A stretch of 57,976 nucleotides of DNA from Bacteroidota bacterium (GTDB taxonomy: Bacteria > Bacteroidota > Bacteroidia > B-17B0 > Aurantibacillaceae). The position numbers and the translations under genes were made by a program. The stretch lies in contig JANYEQ010000073.1 of assembly GCA_025363015.1 (NCBI GenBank), positions 1 to 57,976 on the forward strand, read 5' to 3'. Of this stretch, positions 50,241-57,864 are shown one piece after another. Positions within the stretch are counted from its first letter, which is position 1. Each line of letters opens with the position of its first letter. The notes under the pieces are model-generated. The model was not told the origin of the DNA and searched no databases. It worked only from the letters and a program-made list of their open reading frames with translations.

Positions 50241-52145
50241 ATGAGCACAACAGGTAAAATAAACGTACAAACCGAAAACATTTTTCCGATTATTAAAAAA
50301 TTTCTTTACAGCGATAATGAAATTTTTTTACGTGAGTTAGTAAGTAACGCCACCGACGCCACTCAAAAACTAAAAGCCCTTACCAATATGGGCGAAGCCA
50401 AAGGTGATTTAGGCGATACCAAAATTGAAGTAGAGGTTGATAAAACCTCAAAAACCATTACCATAAAAGATAAGGGTATTGGTATGACGAAAGATGAAAT
50501 TGAAAAATACATTGCACAAATTGCCTTTAGTGGTGCCGAAGAGTTTGTAAATAAATACAAAGATAAGGTAGATAAAAATGTTGTAATCGGTCATTTTGGC
50601 TTAGGTTTTTACTCTGCTTTTATGGTAGCAAAAAAAGTAGAAATTTTTTCATTATCTTACAAAAAAGATGCCAAAGCGGTGCATTGGGAGTGTGATGGCA
50701 GCCCTGAATACCAAATTGAAGAAATTGGAAACCGCACCCAACGCGGCACCAATATTATTTTACATATTGCCGACGATTGTGAAGAGTATTTAGAACAGAG
50801 CAAAATAGAAGGTTTATTAAAAAAATACTGTAAGTTTTTACCAGTTGAAATAAAATTTGGCACTAAAAAAGAGTATGTGAAAGAACCTTTAATAGAAGGT
50901 GAAAAAGAAGAAGATAGAAAAGAAAAAGAAATTGAAGTTGATAATATCATCAACAATCCCACACCAGCTTGGACAAAAAAACCAACTGATTTAACTGAAG
51001 AAGATTACAAGGCCTTTTATCATGAATTGTATCCAATGCAATTTGAGGAACCTTTATTTAACATTCATTTAAATGTGGATTATCCGTTTAACTTAACAGG
51101 TATTTTATATTTTCCAAAACTGACAAATAAATTGGAAATGCCTAAGGACAAAATTCAACTCTATTCTAATCAAGTATTTGTTACAGATAATTGCGAGAAC
51201 ATTGTTCCTGATTTTTTAACCCTGTTACGCGGTGTAATTGATAGTCCAGATATTCCATTAAATGTAAGCCGCAGTTATTTACAAGCTGATGGAAATGTGA
51301 AGAAAATATCGAGCCATATTACTAAAAAAGTAGCCGATAAATTAGAAGAATTATTTAAAAAAGACCGAGCAGAATTTGAGAAAAAATGGGACGATATTAA
51401 AATATTTGTTCAGTACGGAATTATTAGTGATGAAAAATTTTACGATAAAGCTGCTAAATTTAGTTTAGTAAAAACTACTGATAATAAATTTTATACGTTT
51501 GATGAATTTGAAAATCAAGTAAAGCCAACGCAAACCGATAAAGACAAAAAATTAATTTACTTATATGCCACTAATATTGCCGAACAACACGCTTACATTG
51601 ATGCCGCCAAAAGCCGAGGATATGAGGTGTTGTTAATGGAAACCATGTTAGACCCGCATTACATTAATTATTTAGAAGGCAAACTAAAAGACATTCAGTT
51701 TGTACGTGTGGATGCGGATACCATTGATAAGTTAATTAAAAAAGATGAAAATACCATTAGTAAATTAACCGAAGAGCAACAAAAAACACTTCAACCCATT
51801 ATTGAAAATACAGTAACTAAAGAACAGTTTAATGTTGTATTTGAAAACTTAAGTGAAAAAGATCAACCCATGTTAATTACTCGCCCTGAATTTATGCGTA
51901 GGATGAAAGACATGAACCAACTTGGTGGCGGCGGTATGGGTAGTTTTTATGGTAATATGCCTGATATGTATAATTTAGTGGTTAACTCTAATCACCCATT
52001 AATAGGGCGTATTTTAAGCGAAACAAATGCCGATGTACAAAAAAATTTAGCAAAACAAGCCGCAGATTTAGCGTTACTATCGCAAGGTTTATTAAAAGGC
52101 GAAGGTTTAACTAATTTTATTAAGAGAAGTGTGGAGTTGATTTAA
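50241..52145 (+). CDS. htpG: Chaperone HtpG (Hsp90)
   Basis: HtpG is the bacterial Hsp90, an ATP-dependent foldase. The 634-residue product has the GHKL ATPase domain (residues 1-220: FLRELVSNATDATQKL, IKDKGIGMTKDEI, IGHFGLGFYSAFMVA, TNIILHI). The middle domain has the LTGILYFPKL and LNVSRSYLQAD motifs, and the C-terminal dimerisation domain ends after LLSQGLLKGEGL. Family hallmarks and length are all as expected. The charged linker (EKEEDRKEKEIEVDN) is short. The ATG at 50241 is preceded by a plausible promoter. Confidence 0.97.
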   Translation: MSTTGKINVQTENIFPIIKKFLYSDNEIFLRELVSNATDATQKLKALTNMGEAKGDLGDTKIEVEVDKTSKTITIKDKGIGMTKDEIEKYIAQIAFSGAEEFVNKYKDKVDKNVVIGHFGLGFYSAFMVAKKVEIFSLSYKKDAKAVHWECDGSPEYQIEEIGNRTQRGTNIILHIADDCEEYLEQSKIEGLLKKYCKFLPVEIKFGTKKEYVKEPLIEGEKEEDRKEKEIEVDNIINNPTPAWTKKPTDLTEEDYKAFYHELYPMQFEEPLFNIHLNVDYPFNLTGILYFPKLTNKLEMPKDKIQLYSNQVFVTDNCENIVPDFLTLLRGVIDSPDIPLNVSRSYLQADGNVKKISSHITKKVADKLEELFKKDRAEFEKKWDDIKIFVQYGIISDEKFYDKAAKFSLVKTTDNKFYTFDEFENQVKPTQTDKDKKLIYLYATNIAEQHAYIDAAKSRGYEVLLMETMLDPHYINYLEGKLKDIQFVRVDADTIDKLIKKDENTISKLTEEQQKTLQPIIENTVTKEQFNVVFENLSEKDQPMLITRPEFMRRMKDMNQLGGGGMGSFYGNMPDMYNLVVNSNHPLIGRILSETNADVQKNLAKQAADLALLSQGLLKGEGLTNFIKRSVELI

Positions 52146-52543
52146 AAATTAACTCCTATTTTAATAATAGTTAATAACACTAATAACTAAATATAATATA
52201 CTACAAAGCTTAGCAACACTATTATTTAAAAGTAGTTATACTTGAGTATGTTGTTAAAAAATTATACACCACTTGCTGTAGAAAATAAAAATAATTATTA
52301 TTTAAATTTTGAAGACTAAAAATGCACTACTCCGTTTGAAGATTATTTTAACAAACTAAATTATGAATACGACCATTTTGAAAACCCTAACTATTGTAGA
52401 TTGAATAGATGTATTTAAACGAAAAATTACAAGCTAGTAGTTGATTCGTTAAATTTTTGTATCAGCTATAAGGTGTTCCTCAGCAGTTGCAAAGCAAAAT
52501 ATGCGCCAAATCAACACAGCCCATTTTTATGCTATAAAAACGT
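52146..52543. other. Non-coding gap with possible decayed frame and a dispersed repeat
   Basis: This 398-base AT-rich stretch has no intact gene. From 52249 a frame reads MLLKNYTPLAVENKNNYYL, stops at a TAA, and continues in the same frame through about 33 more residues rich in Tyr and Asn. This may be a degraded gene or chance. A 17-base repeat shared with 2270-2286 lies at 52444-52460. No promoter, hairpin terminator or RNA gene is evident. Confidence 0.4.
52444..52460 (+). repeat. 17-base repeat, copy 2 (other copy at 2270)
   Basis: This copy is identical to the one at 2270-2286 over 17 bases and, like it, is followed shortly after by CCTCAG. It lies in the non-coding gap after htpG. Confidence 0.5.
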
Positions 52544-52774
52544 TTATTTCACCTTTCGCATCTGCTCATACATATCATTAAATCTATCGCGTGTACTTTC
52601 TATAAAATCGTCGTTTATTTTTTGTTTTAATCCTTCTAAGCCTTTAACCTCTTCTACTAAAAATTTAAAAATTTGTTCCATTTGTCCTGCTTCAAACTTA
52701 ACTTGGTATTTATCATTCATTTGAAAAATACTAATGGTCATACTTTTATGCGGAATTCTATCTATTATTCTCAT
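52544..52774 (-). CDS. Small unknown protein downstream of aroA
   Basis: The 76-residue acidic/basic mixed protein shows a short beta start (MTISIFQMNDKYQVKFEAG) and then two amphipathic helices (MEQIFKFLVEEVKGLEGLK, DDFIESTRDRFNDMYEQM). There is no signal peptide. Its start overlaps the end of the preceding unknown gene by 17 bases, an arrangement usual for real coupled genes. No family is recognised. Confidence 0.6.
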   Translation of the reverse strand: MRIIDRIPHKSMTISIFQMNDKYQVKFEAGQMEQIFKFLVEEVKGLEGLKQKINDDFIESTRDRFNDMYEQMRKVK

Positions 52775-53213
52775 CTTTTTTTAAGGCTTTTTTAAAGTTT
52801 AATAAATTACTCATTACTCCCCATGGGCTTACATTTCTATCGCCATCTTCGTGAATACGGCTTTGTATGGCGTGTGCTAATAATACAAAATGTTTTTTAT
52901 TTAATTTATTTAAAGCTTCCTCGGCTTTATCATCGCCATTAATAATATTAGCGCAGGCTGCCCAATCAAAAGCTTTAACATCTAACAAAAATTTTAAGGC
53001 TTTAGAGTCTTCCCAAATCGCATTAACAAAAGCTAATAATACAAAGTGTTTGCCATCCATTAAATATTTAAAAGCCATTTTATCATCTCGAATAGCATCT
53101 AAGGTGGCAATTAATTCGCGATAACCATTATTCATTAACCAATTAAACCCACTCGTATCGTTTAATGTGTGGCGGGTAAACTGGTCTATTGCGTGTGTAG
53201 AGTAATGTTTCAT
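52758..53213 (-). CDS. Unknown helical-repeat protein downstream of aroA
   Basis: The 151-residue protein lacks a signal peptide. It contains about four degenerate 25-residue helical units with the pattern FxxLMxxKxFxLLAxxxAIxxDxK: FNWLMNNGYRELIATL, FKYLMDGKHFVLLAF, LKFLLDVKAFDWAACA and LNKLNKKHFVLLAHAI. This suggests a small alpha-solenoid or HEAT-like scaffold. It follows aroA by 27 bases on the same strand and overlaps the next gene. No family is recognised. A role in the shikimate pathway is not supported by the sequence itself. Confidence 0.65.
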   Translation of the reverse strand: MKHYSTHAIDQFTRHTLNDTSGFNWLMNNGYRELIATLDAIRDDKMAFKYLMDGKHFVLLAFVNAIWEDSKALKFLLDVKAFDWAACANIINGDDKAEEALNKLNKKHFVLLAHAIQSRIHEDGDRNVSPWGVMSNLLNFKKALKKDENNR

Positions 53214-53240
53214 TGCTGATGTAATAATTACAAAGATAAT

Positions 53241-54566
53241 TTATTTGCTATTAATTTTAAAATCTACTTTTTTTAAATCTTCCCAAAACTGCGGATACGA
53301 TTTTGTGACCACTTCAGGGTTTTTAATTTGAATGGAAGGATATTTTAAACACAAAGGCGCAAAAGCCATGGCCATGCGGTGGTCATTGTATGTTTCAATA
53401 TCAATTGTTGATTGCCCTTTAATTCCGCTCAGGGTGACAGGAGTTTTGTCATCTTGAGCGGAATTGAAAGAGGAACTTAATATTTTACTATTTTTTTTGA
53501 TAGTGATAATCGTAATTGAATTATTTGTGATTTGTACCTCTGCACCAAATTTTTCTAACTCATTTTTTAGTGCAATAATTCTATCGGTTTCTTTTACTTT
53601 TAAAGTTTGTAAGCCTGTTAAATTTGCATTTATACCTAAGGCTAAACAAGTAACCGCAATGGTTTGAGCAATATCGGGGCAATTGGTAAAATCGTAATTA
53701 AATTCGGTGATATTAATTTGTTTTTTAGTTAAGAATATATAATCCTTTTTAAACTCGGTATTAACACCTAAACTATTATATAGCTGCGGCAAAACAGAAT
53801 CGGCTTGTAAACTTTTTTCGTTAAAATAATTTAATTTAATACTTGCGTTGGCACTTAGGGCGCAAATGCTGAACCAGTAAGAGGCCGAGGACCAATCAGA
53901 TTCAACACTAATGGAAGATGGAAGATGGAAGATGGAAGGTGGATTATGTTTGATAACAAGTTTTGTATTGCGCTCAATAGCATTTATTTCTACCGCTATC
54001 CCAAACTGTTGCAATAAGGAGATGGTCATTTGGATATAAGGCCACGAAACAATTTTATTATTTATACTTAACTCTAAACCATTTTTAAATGTGTGCGCAA
54101 TTAAAAGTAATGCTGAAATAAATTGACTGCTGATACTTCCATCAATTTCGATGGTGCCGCCCAATAATTCTTTTCCAATAATTTTTAAGGGAGGATAATT
54201 TTGTTTTTCTAAGTAGGTAATATCTGCGCCTAAATTTTTTAAAGCGTTTACTAATTCGCCAATAGGGCGTTGTTTCATACGCTCAGAGCCTGTTAATACC
54301 CACTCGCCTTTTTTACACGAAAGTAATGCGGTTAAAAAACGCATATCAGTACCTGCATGATGAATATTAATTGTTGCCGAGGTTATATTTTCTATTTGTG
54401 CTAAGGCTTCTTGTAAAAGAGCAGTATCTTCGGCATCAGAGATGTTATTTAAATCAATATCCAGTCCTAAAACATGTTTTATAATTAATATTCGGTTGCT
54501 AATACTTTTAGAACCAGATATAGAAATAGTTGCGTTTATATTTTGATTGGCAATTAACGCTATCAT
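53241..54566 (-). CDS. aroA: 3-phosphoshikimate 1-carboxyvinyltransferase (EPSP synthase) with two repeat insertions
   Basis: AroA joins shikimate-3-phosphate and phosphoenolpyruvate in the shikimate pathway. The 441-residue product has SGSKSISNRILII (17-29), HHAGTDMRFLTALLS, LTGSERMKQRPIGELVNAL, GSISSQFISALLLIA, ESDWSSASYW, LKVKETDRI and TYNDHRMAMAFAPL. It is some 30 residues longer than expected. Two stretches look inserted: residues 209-220 (PSIFHLPSSIS), encoded by a heptanucleotide array, and residues 366-383 (SSFNSAQDDKTPVTLSG), encoded by a 19-base inverted repeat. Active-site motifs are intact. Its ATG overlaps the aroB stop by one base. Confidence 0.95.
   Translation of the reverse strand: MIALIANQNINATISISGSKSISNRILIIKHVLGLDIDLNNISDAEDTALLQEALAQIENITSATINIHHAGTDMRFLTALLSCKKGEWVLTGSERMKQRPIGELVNALKNLGADITYLEKQNYPPLKIIGKELLGGTIEIDGSISSQFISALLLIAHTFKNGLELSINNKIVSWPYIQMTISLLQQFGIAVEINAIERNTKLVIKHNPPSIFHLPSSISVESDWSSASYWFSICALSANASIKLNYFNEKSLQADSVLPQLYNSLGVNTEFKKDYIFLTKKQINITEFNYDFTNCPDIAQTIAVTCLALGINANLTGLQTLKVKETDRIIALKNELEKFGAEVQITNNSITIITIKKNSKILSSSFNSAQDDKTPVTLSGIKGQSTIDIETYNDHRMAMAFAPLCLKYPSIQIKNPEVVTKSYPQFWEDLKKVDFKINSK
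53421..53465. repeat. 19-base inverted repeat inside aroA
   Basis: Left arm AATTCCGCTCAGGGTGACA (53421-53439) and right arm TGTCATCTTGAGCGGAATT (53447-53465) pair at 17 of 19 positions around a 7-base loop. The left arm shares TCCGCTCAG-GTGACAG with the leuS element at 14787. It is translated as extra residues in aroA. Confidence 0.85.
53911..53938 (+). repeat. Heptanucleotide tandem array inside aroA
   Basis: Four exact copies of ATGGAAG run in tandem. They are translated on the minus strand as the PSIFHLPSSI insertion immediately before the conserved ESDWSSASYW motif. Confidence 0.85.
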
Positions 54567-55624
54567 TAATAATTAGTTTTAAAGTAAGTAATTGCTTTTT
54601 GTATTTGGTCTAGAGTAACCTCTGCATCTACTTTACAGCCCCCAATTTTATTTACTAAGGCAAATTTTAATTTAGAGTTGCTATTTTTTTTATCGTTTTT
54701 AATTAATTGTAATAATTGGTTTGATGTAAACGATAGGTGTTTTTTAAGTTCGAAGTTTGAATATAATACGGTTATAATTTCTACAAATTCGGTTTTAGTA
54801 ACTAATTTTTTTTGTAAAGCAATGTGGCTTTCTAAAATCATACCAATAACGATGGCTTCGCCGTGTAGCAATTCATTTTTAGTATTTAAATACAAACTTT
54901 CAATAGCATGCCCAATGGTATGGCCAAAATTTAAAGCTTTACGAACGCCTTTATCGGTGGGGTCTTTTAAAACAACTTTATTTTTTAAGGCTACACTTTT
55001 AGTGATAAGTTGTAAATAATTTTTAGTGTTGGTTTTTAAATAATCCCAAAAAACTTTATTATTAATAAGTGCAATTTTAAACACTTCGGCTAAGCCATTA
55101 TTAATGTGCCGTTGGCTAAGTGTGTTTAAAAATGCGGGGTAAATAAAAACGGCTTTGGGTTGTGTAATAGTACCAATACTATTTTTTAATCCACCAAAAT
55201 CAAAACCTGTTTTACCCCCCACACTAGCATCAGCCATAGCCAATAACGTAGTAGGTATGTTTATAAAATCAATGCCCCGCTTATACGTAGATGCCGTAAA
55301 GCCTCCTAAATCACTTATTACACCGCCGCCTAAATTTATAAGTAATGCGTTTTTATCGGCATTGTTTTCAAGCAAGGTGTGCCAGCAATTTATAACAATT
55401 TCAATAGTTTTGTTTGTTTCGCCACTTTCAATTTCAATAATATGTGCATTTACTAATGGTGTACAATTTGTAATTACTAGTGGTAAACAATGTTGCAAAG
55501 TGTTTTCATCGCACAAAATAAAATAATTTGAGTACTTATTTTTTTTTAAAAAAATAGTCAACTCTTTTAAAACCGTATCGCCCGTATTTATCGTATATTT
55601 TAATGATTTTATATGTGTAACCAT
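54566..55624 (-). CDS. aroB: 3-dehydroquinate synthase
   Basis: AroB cyclises DAHP to 3-dehydroquinate. The 352-residue product has the NAD-binding and metal motifs NLGGGVISDLGGFTASTYKR (about 96-115), IPTTLLAMADASVGGKTGFD, GLAEVFKIALI, the zinc His and Glu region GKNFGHTIGHAIE-like (LNFGHTIGHAIESLYL) and LLHGEAIVIGM. Length and motifs are as expected for the family. It starts the aroB-aroA operon, with a one-base stop/start overlap, and is transcribed divergently from the SGNH hydrolase. Confidence 0.95.
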   Translation of the reverse strand: MVTHIKSLKYTINTGDTVLKELTIFLKKNKYSNYFILCDENTLQHCLPLVITNCTPLVNAHIIEIESGETNKTIEIVINCWHTLLENNADKNALLINLGGGVISDLGGFTASTYKRGIDFINIPTTLLAMADASVGGKTGFDFGGLKNSIGTITQPKAVFIYPAFLNTLSQRHINNGLAEVFKIALINNKVFWDYLKTNTKNYLQLITKSVALKNKVVLKDPTDKGVRKALNFGHTIGHAIESLYLNTKNELLHGEAIVIGMILESHIALQKKLVTKTEFVEIITVLYSNFELKKHLSFTSNQLLQLIKNDKKNSNSKLKFALVNKIGGCKVDAEVTLDQIQKAITYFKTNY

Positions 55625-55666
55625 GTTTGCAAAATAAAATATAAATTTATACTAAATATTAATACC

Positions 55667-56341
55667 ATGCGTTTTTTTAAATACAGTATTTTAACAATAC
55701 TAGGCATACTGCTTGCATCTTTTAAAGTGCAAACTACACAGCAAATACTGTATTTGCCTTTGGGTGATTCTTATACCATCTGCACTGGTGCAAGTGCTAA
55801 CGAGGCTTGGCCCAAATTATTGACACAGCATTTAAACGATGCAAAAATAAAAACTACACTTTTAGATAACCCAGCCCGTAATGGTTTTAGTACGCAAAAT
55901 TTAATAGATAGAGAATTGCCTTTATTAAAAAAACTAAAACCAAATTTTGTAACGTTATTAATTGGTGTTAACGATTGGGTAAGAGAAGTACCCATAGCAA
56001 CCTTTGAAAAAAATTTAATATTTATAATAGATGAAGTACAAAACCAATTGACTGATAAAACAAAATTAATTTTAATTACCATACCCGATTTTGGAATAAC
56101 ACCAACAGGAAAAGGGTATGGCGCAGGAAGAAACATTAGTAAAGGCATTTTAGAGTTTAACACCATAATTATAAACCAAGGAAAAAAATATAATTTACTG
56201 GTTGTAGATATTTTTGATCTATCTAAAAAAATGAAAGACGATGCTACCTTAGTAGCCAACGATGGCCTACACCCTAGCGCCAAAGAGTATGCCGAATGGG
56301 AAAAATTAATTTTACCAGTAACAGTAAAGCTACTTAAATAA
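55667..56341 (+). CDS. SGNH/GDSL-family hydrolase
   Basis: The start is taken at the ATG at 55667 because it gives a signal peptide (MRFFKYSILTILGILLASFK); an upstream frame would overlap aroB. The 224-residue protein has block I GDSYTICTGAS with Ser35, the Asn-containing block III (TLLIGVNDWVREV), and block V DGLHPSAKEYAEWE with the Asp-His pair. This matches secreted lysophospholipase-like or acyl esterase members of the family. The real substrate is unknown. It ends 5 bases before the convergent aminotransferase gene. Confidence 0.88.
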   Translation: MRFFKYSILTILGILLASFKVQTTQQILYLPLGDSYTICTGASANEAWPKLLTQHLNDAKIKTTLLDNPARNGFSTQNLIDRELPLLKKLKPNFVTLLIGVNDWVREVPIATFEKNLIFIIDEVQNQLTDKTKLILITIPDFGITPTGKGYGAGRNISKGILEFNTIIINQGKKYNLLVVDIFDLSKKMKDDATLVANDGLHPSAKEYAEWEKLILPVTVKLLK

Positions 56342-56346
56342 TTTTT

Positions 56347-57489
56347 TTAAATTTTATTAATAATTTCGGCGGCTTGTTGTAAGGTTTCATTTTTTTTAGC
56401 AAAACAAAAACGCAACAATTTATTATCAGTTTTGTGGGTATAAAAAACCGATAAAGGCACACTTGCCAATTTAAACTCTTTTGTTAAACGAATTGCAAAA
56501 TCGGTATCGGCTTCTTGTGTAATATTTTTAAAATTTAATAATTGAAAATAAGTCCCCGTACATTTTTCAATACCAAAACGCGAACCTGAAATTAATTTTT
56601 TAAAATAATTCCTTTTTTCTTCGTAAAAAAAATGTAAGTCTTTATAGGTTGTTTCATCTGCTAAATAATCTGCCAATGCCAATTGAAAAGGGTGGTTAAC
56701 ACAAAATACTAAAAACTGATGTACCTTTCTAAACTCTGCCATTAACTCTTTTGGTGCGGCTACGTAACCAATTTTCCAACCAGTAGTGTGAACGGTTTTA
56801 CCAAAACTTGATACAATAATACTTTGATTTTTTAAAGTTGTAAAGCGTGCTACACTATGGTGTGGCTCATTATCAAAAGCCATGTGTTCGTATACTTCGT
56901 CGCTTATTACAATAATGTTTTTGCCCGCTATTATTTTTTCAAGTTGTACTAAATCACTTTTTTTAAGCGTTGTGCCGCTTGGGTTGTGGGGCGAATTAAT
57001 AATTATTAATTTTGTTTGTGTGGTTATTTTTTGAGTTACCAATTCCCAATTAATATTAAAATTTGGATAACTTAAGGGAATTGGCACGGCAATACCTCCA
57101 TGTACTTCTATAGCGGGAATGTAGCAATCGTAACAAGGCTCAAACACAATTACCTCATCGCCTTTATTTACAAACGCAGCAATGCTTGTGTAAATGCCTT
57201 GTGTAGCACCTGCGGTAATTGTAATTTCGGTATCGGGATGGTAAGTGGCATTGTAACTATTTAAAATTATTTGCGCAATACGTTCGCGCAATTGAATAAC
57301 ACCTTGCATGGGCGCATATTGGTTAAACCCATTATTCATGTGGGTTTGAACAAGTTGTAATAATTTTTTATCACATTCAAAATCAGGAAACCCTTGCGAT
57401 AAATTTATAGCGTTATGTTCTTTAGCCAAAGCACTCATTACCGAAAATATGGTGGTGCCTACATTTGGGAGTTTAGATAAAAATTGCAT
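56347..57489 (-). CDS. Class I/II PLP aminotransferase (methionine/kynurenine aminotransferase-like)
   Basis: The 380-residue enzyme has NLSQGFPDFECD (about 29-40), GATQGIYTSIAAFV, FEPCYDCYIPAIEV, NSPHNPSGTTL, ISDEVYEHMAFD and the PLP lysine Lys231 in SFGKTVHTTGWKIGY. A C-terminal RFCFAKKNETL carries the substrate-carboxylate Arg. The DFECD N-terminus and the GKTVHTTGWKIGY motif match the methionine aminotransferase/kynurenine aminotransferase group, thought to work in methionine salvage. The precise substrate is inferred only. Confidence 0.88.
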   Translation of the reverse strand: MQFLSKLPNVGTTIFSVMSALAKEHNAINLSQGFPDFECDKKLLQLVQTHMNNGFNQYAPMQGVIQLRERIAQIILNSYNATYHPDTEITITAGATQGIYTSIAAFVNKGDEVIVFEPCYDCYIPAIEVHGGIAVPIPLSYPNFNINWELVTQKITTQTKLIIINSPHNPSGTTLKKSDLVQLEKIIAGKNIIVISDEVYEHMAFDNEPHHSVARFTTLKNQSIIVSSFGKTVHTTGWKIGYVAAPKELMAEFRKVHQFLVFCVNHPFQLALADYLADETTYKDLHFFYEEKRNYFKKLISGSRFGIEKCTGTYFQLLNFKNITQEADTDFAIRLTKEFKLASVPLSVFYTHKTDNKLLRFCFAKKNETLQQAAEIINKI

Positions 57490-57527
57490 TATTTTTTAAA
57501 TTTAGTGGCAAATTGCAAAAAAAATCT

Positions 57528-57535
57528 TACTTTTG
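57528..57535 (+). promoter_or_regulatory. -7 promoter element for tRNA-Cys
   Basis: TACTTTTG is an exact TAnnTTTG match about 47 bases before the tRNA, giving a leader of roughly 40 bases to be trimmed by RNase P. The -33 partner is weak. Confidence 0.45.
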
Positions 57536-57582
57536 ACTTCGTTAATTTTAATTTAACATTTAAAATTATCGTTTTACAAAAA

Positions 57583-57653
57583 GGTCCTGTGGCCGAGTGG
57601 TTAGGCTCAGCTCTGCAAAAGCTGCTACTCCAGTTCGAACCTGGACGGGACCT
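57583..57653 (+). tRNA. tRNA-Cys (anticodon GCA)
   Basis: The 71-base sequence folds completely. The acceptor stem is GGTCCTG/CGGGACC (one G-T pair), the D arm GCC/GGC, and the anticodon stem CAGCT/AGCTG with loop CTGCAAA and anticodon GCA. The T arm is TCCAG/CTGGA with loop TTCGAAC. The discriminator base is U (T at 57653), required for cysteinyl-tRNA synthetase. The 3' CCA is not encoded. A rho-independent terminator follows. Confidence 0.97.
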
Positions 57654-57658
57654 CGAAC
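57646..57658 (+). repeat. 13-base direct repeat at the tRNA-Cys 3' end (copy 1)
   Basis: CGGGACCTCGAAC covers the acceptor 3' strand and five bases beyond the tRNA. An identical copy lies at 57811-57823. Confidence 0.85.
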
Positions 57659-57660
57659 CA

Positions 57661-57693
57661 AGCCCCGAAAATCATCTTTTCGGGGCTTTTTTT
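57661..57693 (+). terminator. Rho-independent terminator after tRNA-Cys
   Basis: AGCCCCGAAAA (57661-57671) and TTTTCGGGGCT (57677-57687) form an 11-base stem with a 5-base loop and a following T-tract. Confidence 0.92.
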
Positions 57694-57810
57694 ATTCCAA
57701 AAATATATCTGCTACTATTACCTGCGTTCCGCACTTGCTCTGCGCTATCAGCGTTCGGCTAATAAAAGCCAACGGTGCCAAGCGTCAGGAGAGCAAGGCT
57801 CTCACCCGCT

Positions 57811-57823
57811 CGGGACCTCGAAC
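57811..57823 (+). repeat. 13-base direct repeat of the tRNA-Cys 3' end (copy 2)
   Basis: CGGGACCTCGAAC is identical to 57646-57658 but has no tRNA body before it. It is preceded by GAGAGCAAGGCTCTC, a small hairpin, and followed two bases later by a second terminator. Confidence 0.8.
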
Positions 57824-57825
57824 GT

Positions 57826-57864
57826 ATCCCCTGATAGTAAAAACTGTCAGGGGATTTTGTTTTT
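57826..57864 (+). terminator. Second rho-independent terminator
   Basis: ATCCCCTGATAG (57826-57837) and CTGTCAGGGGAT (57844-57855) form a 12-base stem with one wobble pair and a 6-base loop, followed by TTTGTTTTT. It sits directly after the second tRNA-end repeat, just as the first terminator does. Confidence 0.85.

Noticed and set aside
57646-57823. A confirmed attachment site of an integrative element
   Set aside because: Only 13 bases are repeated, the interval is 165 bases and no integrase or mobility gene is present, so it is kept as a finding, not a feature call.
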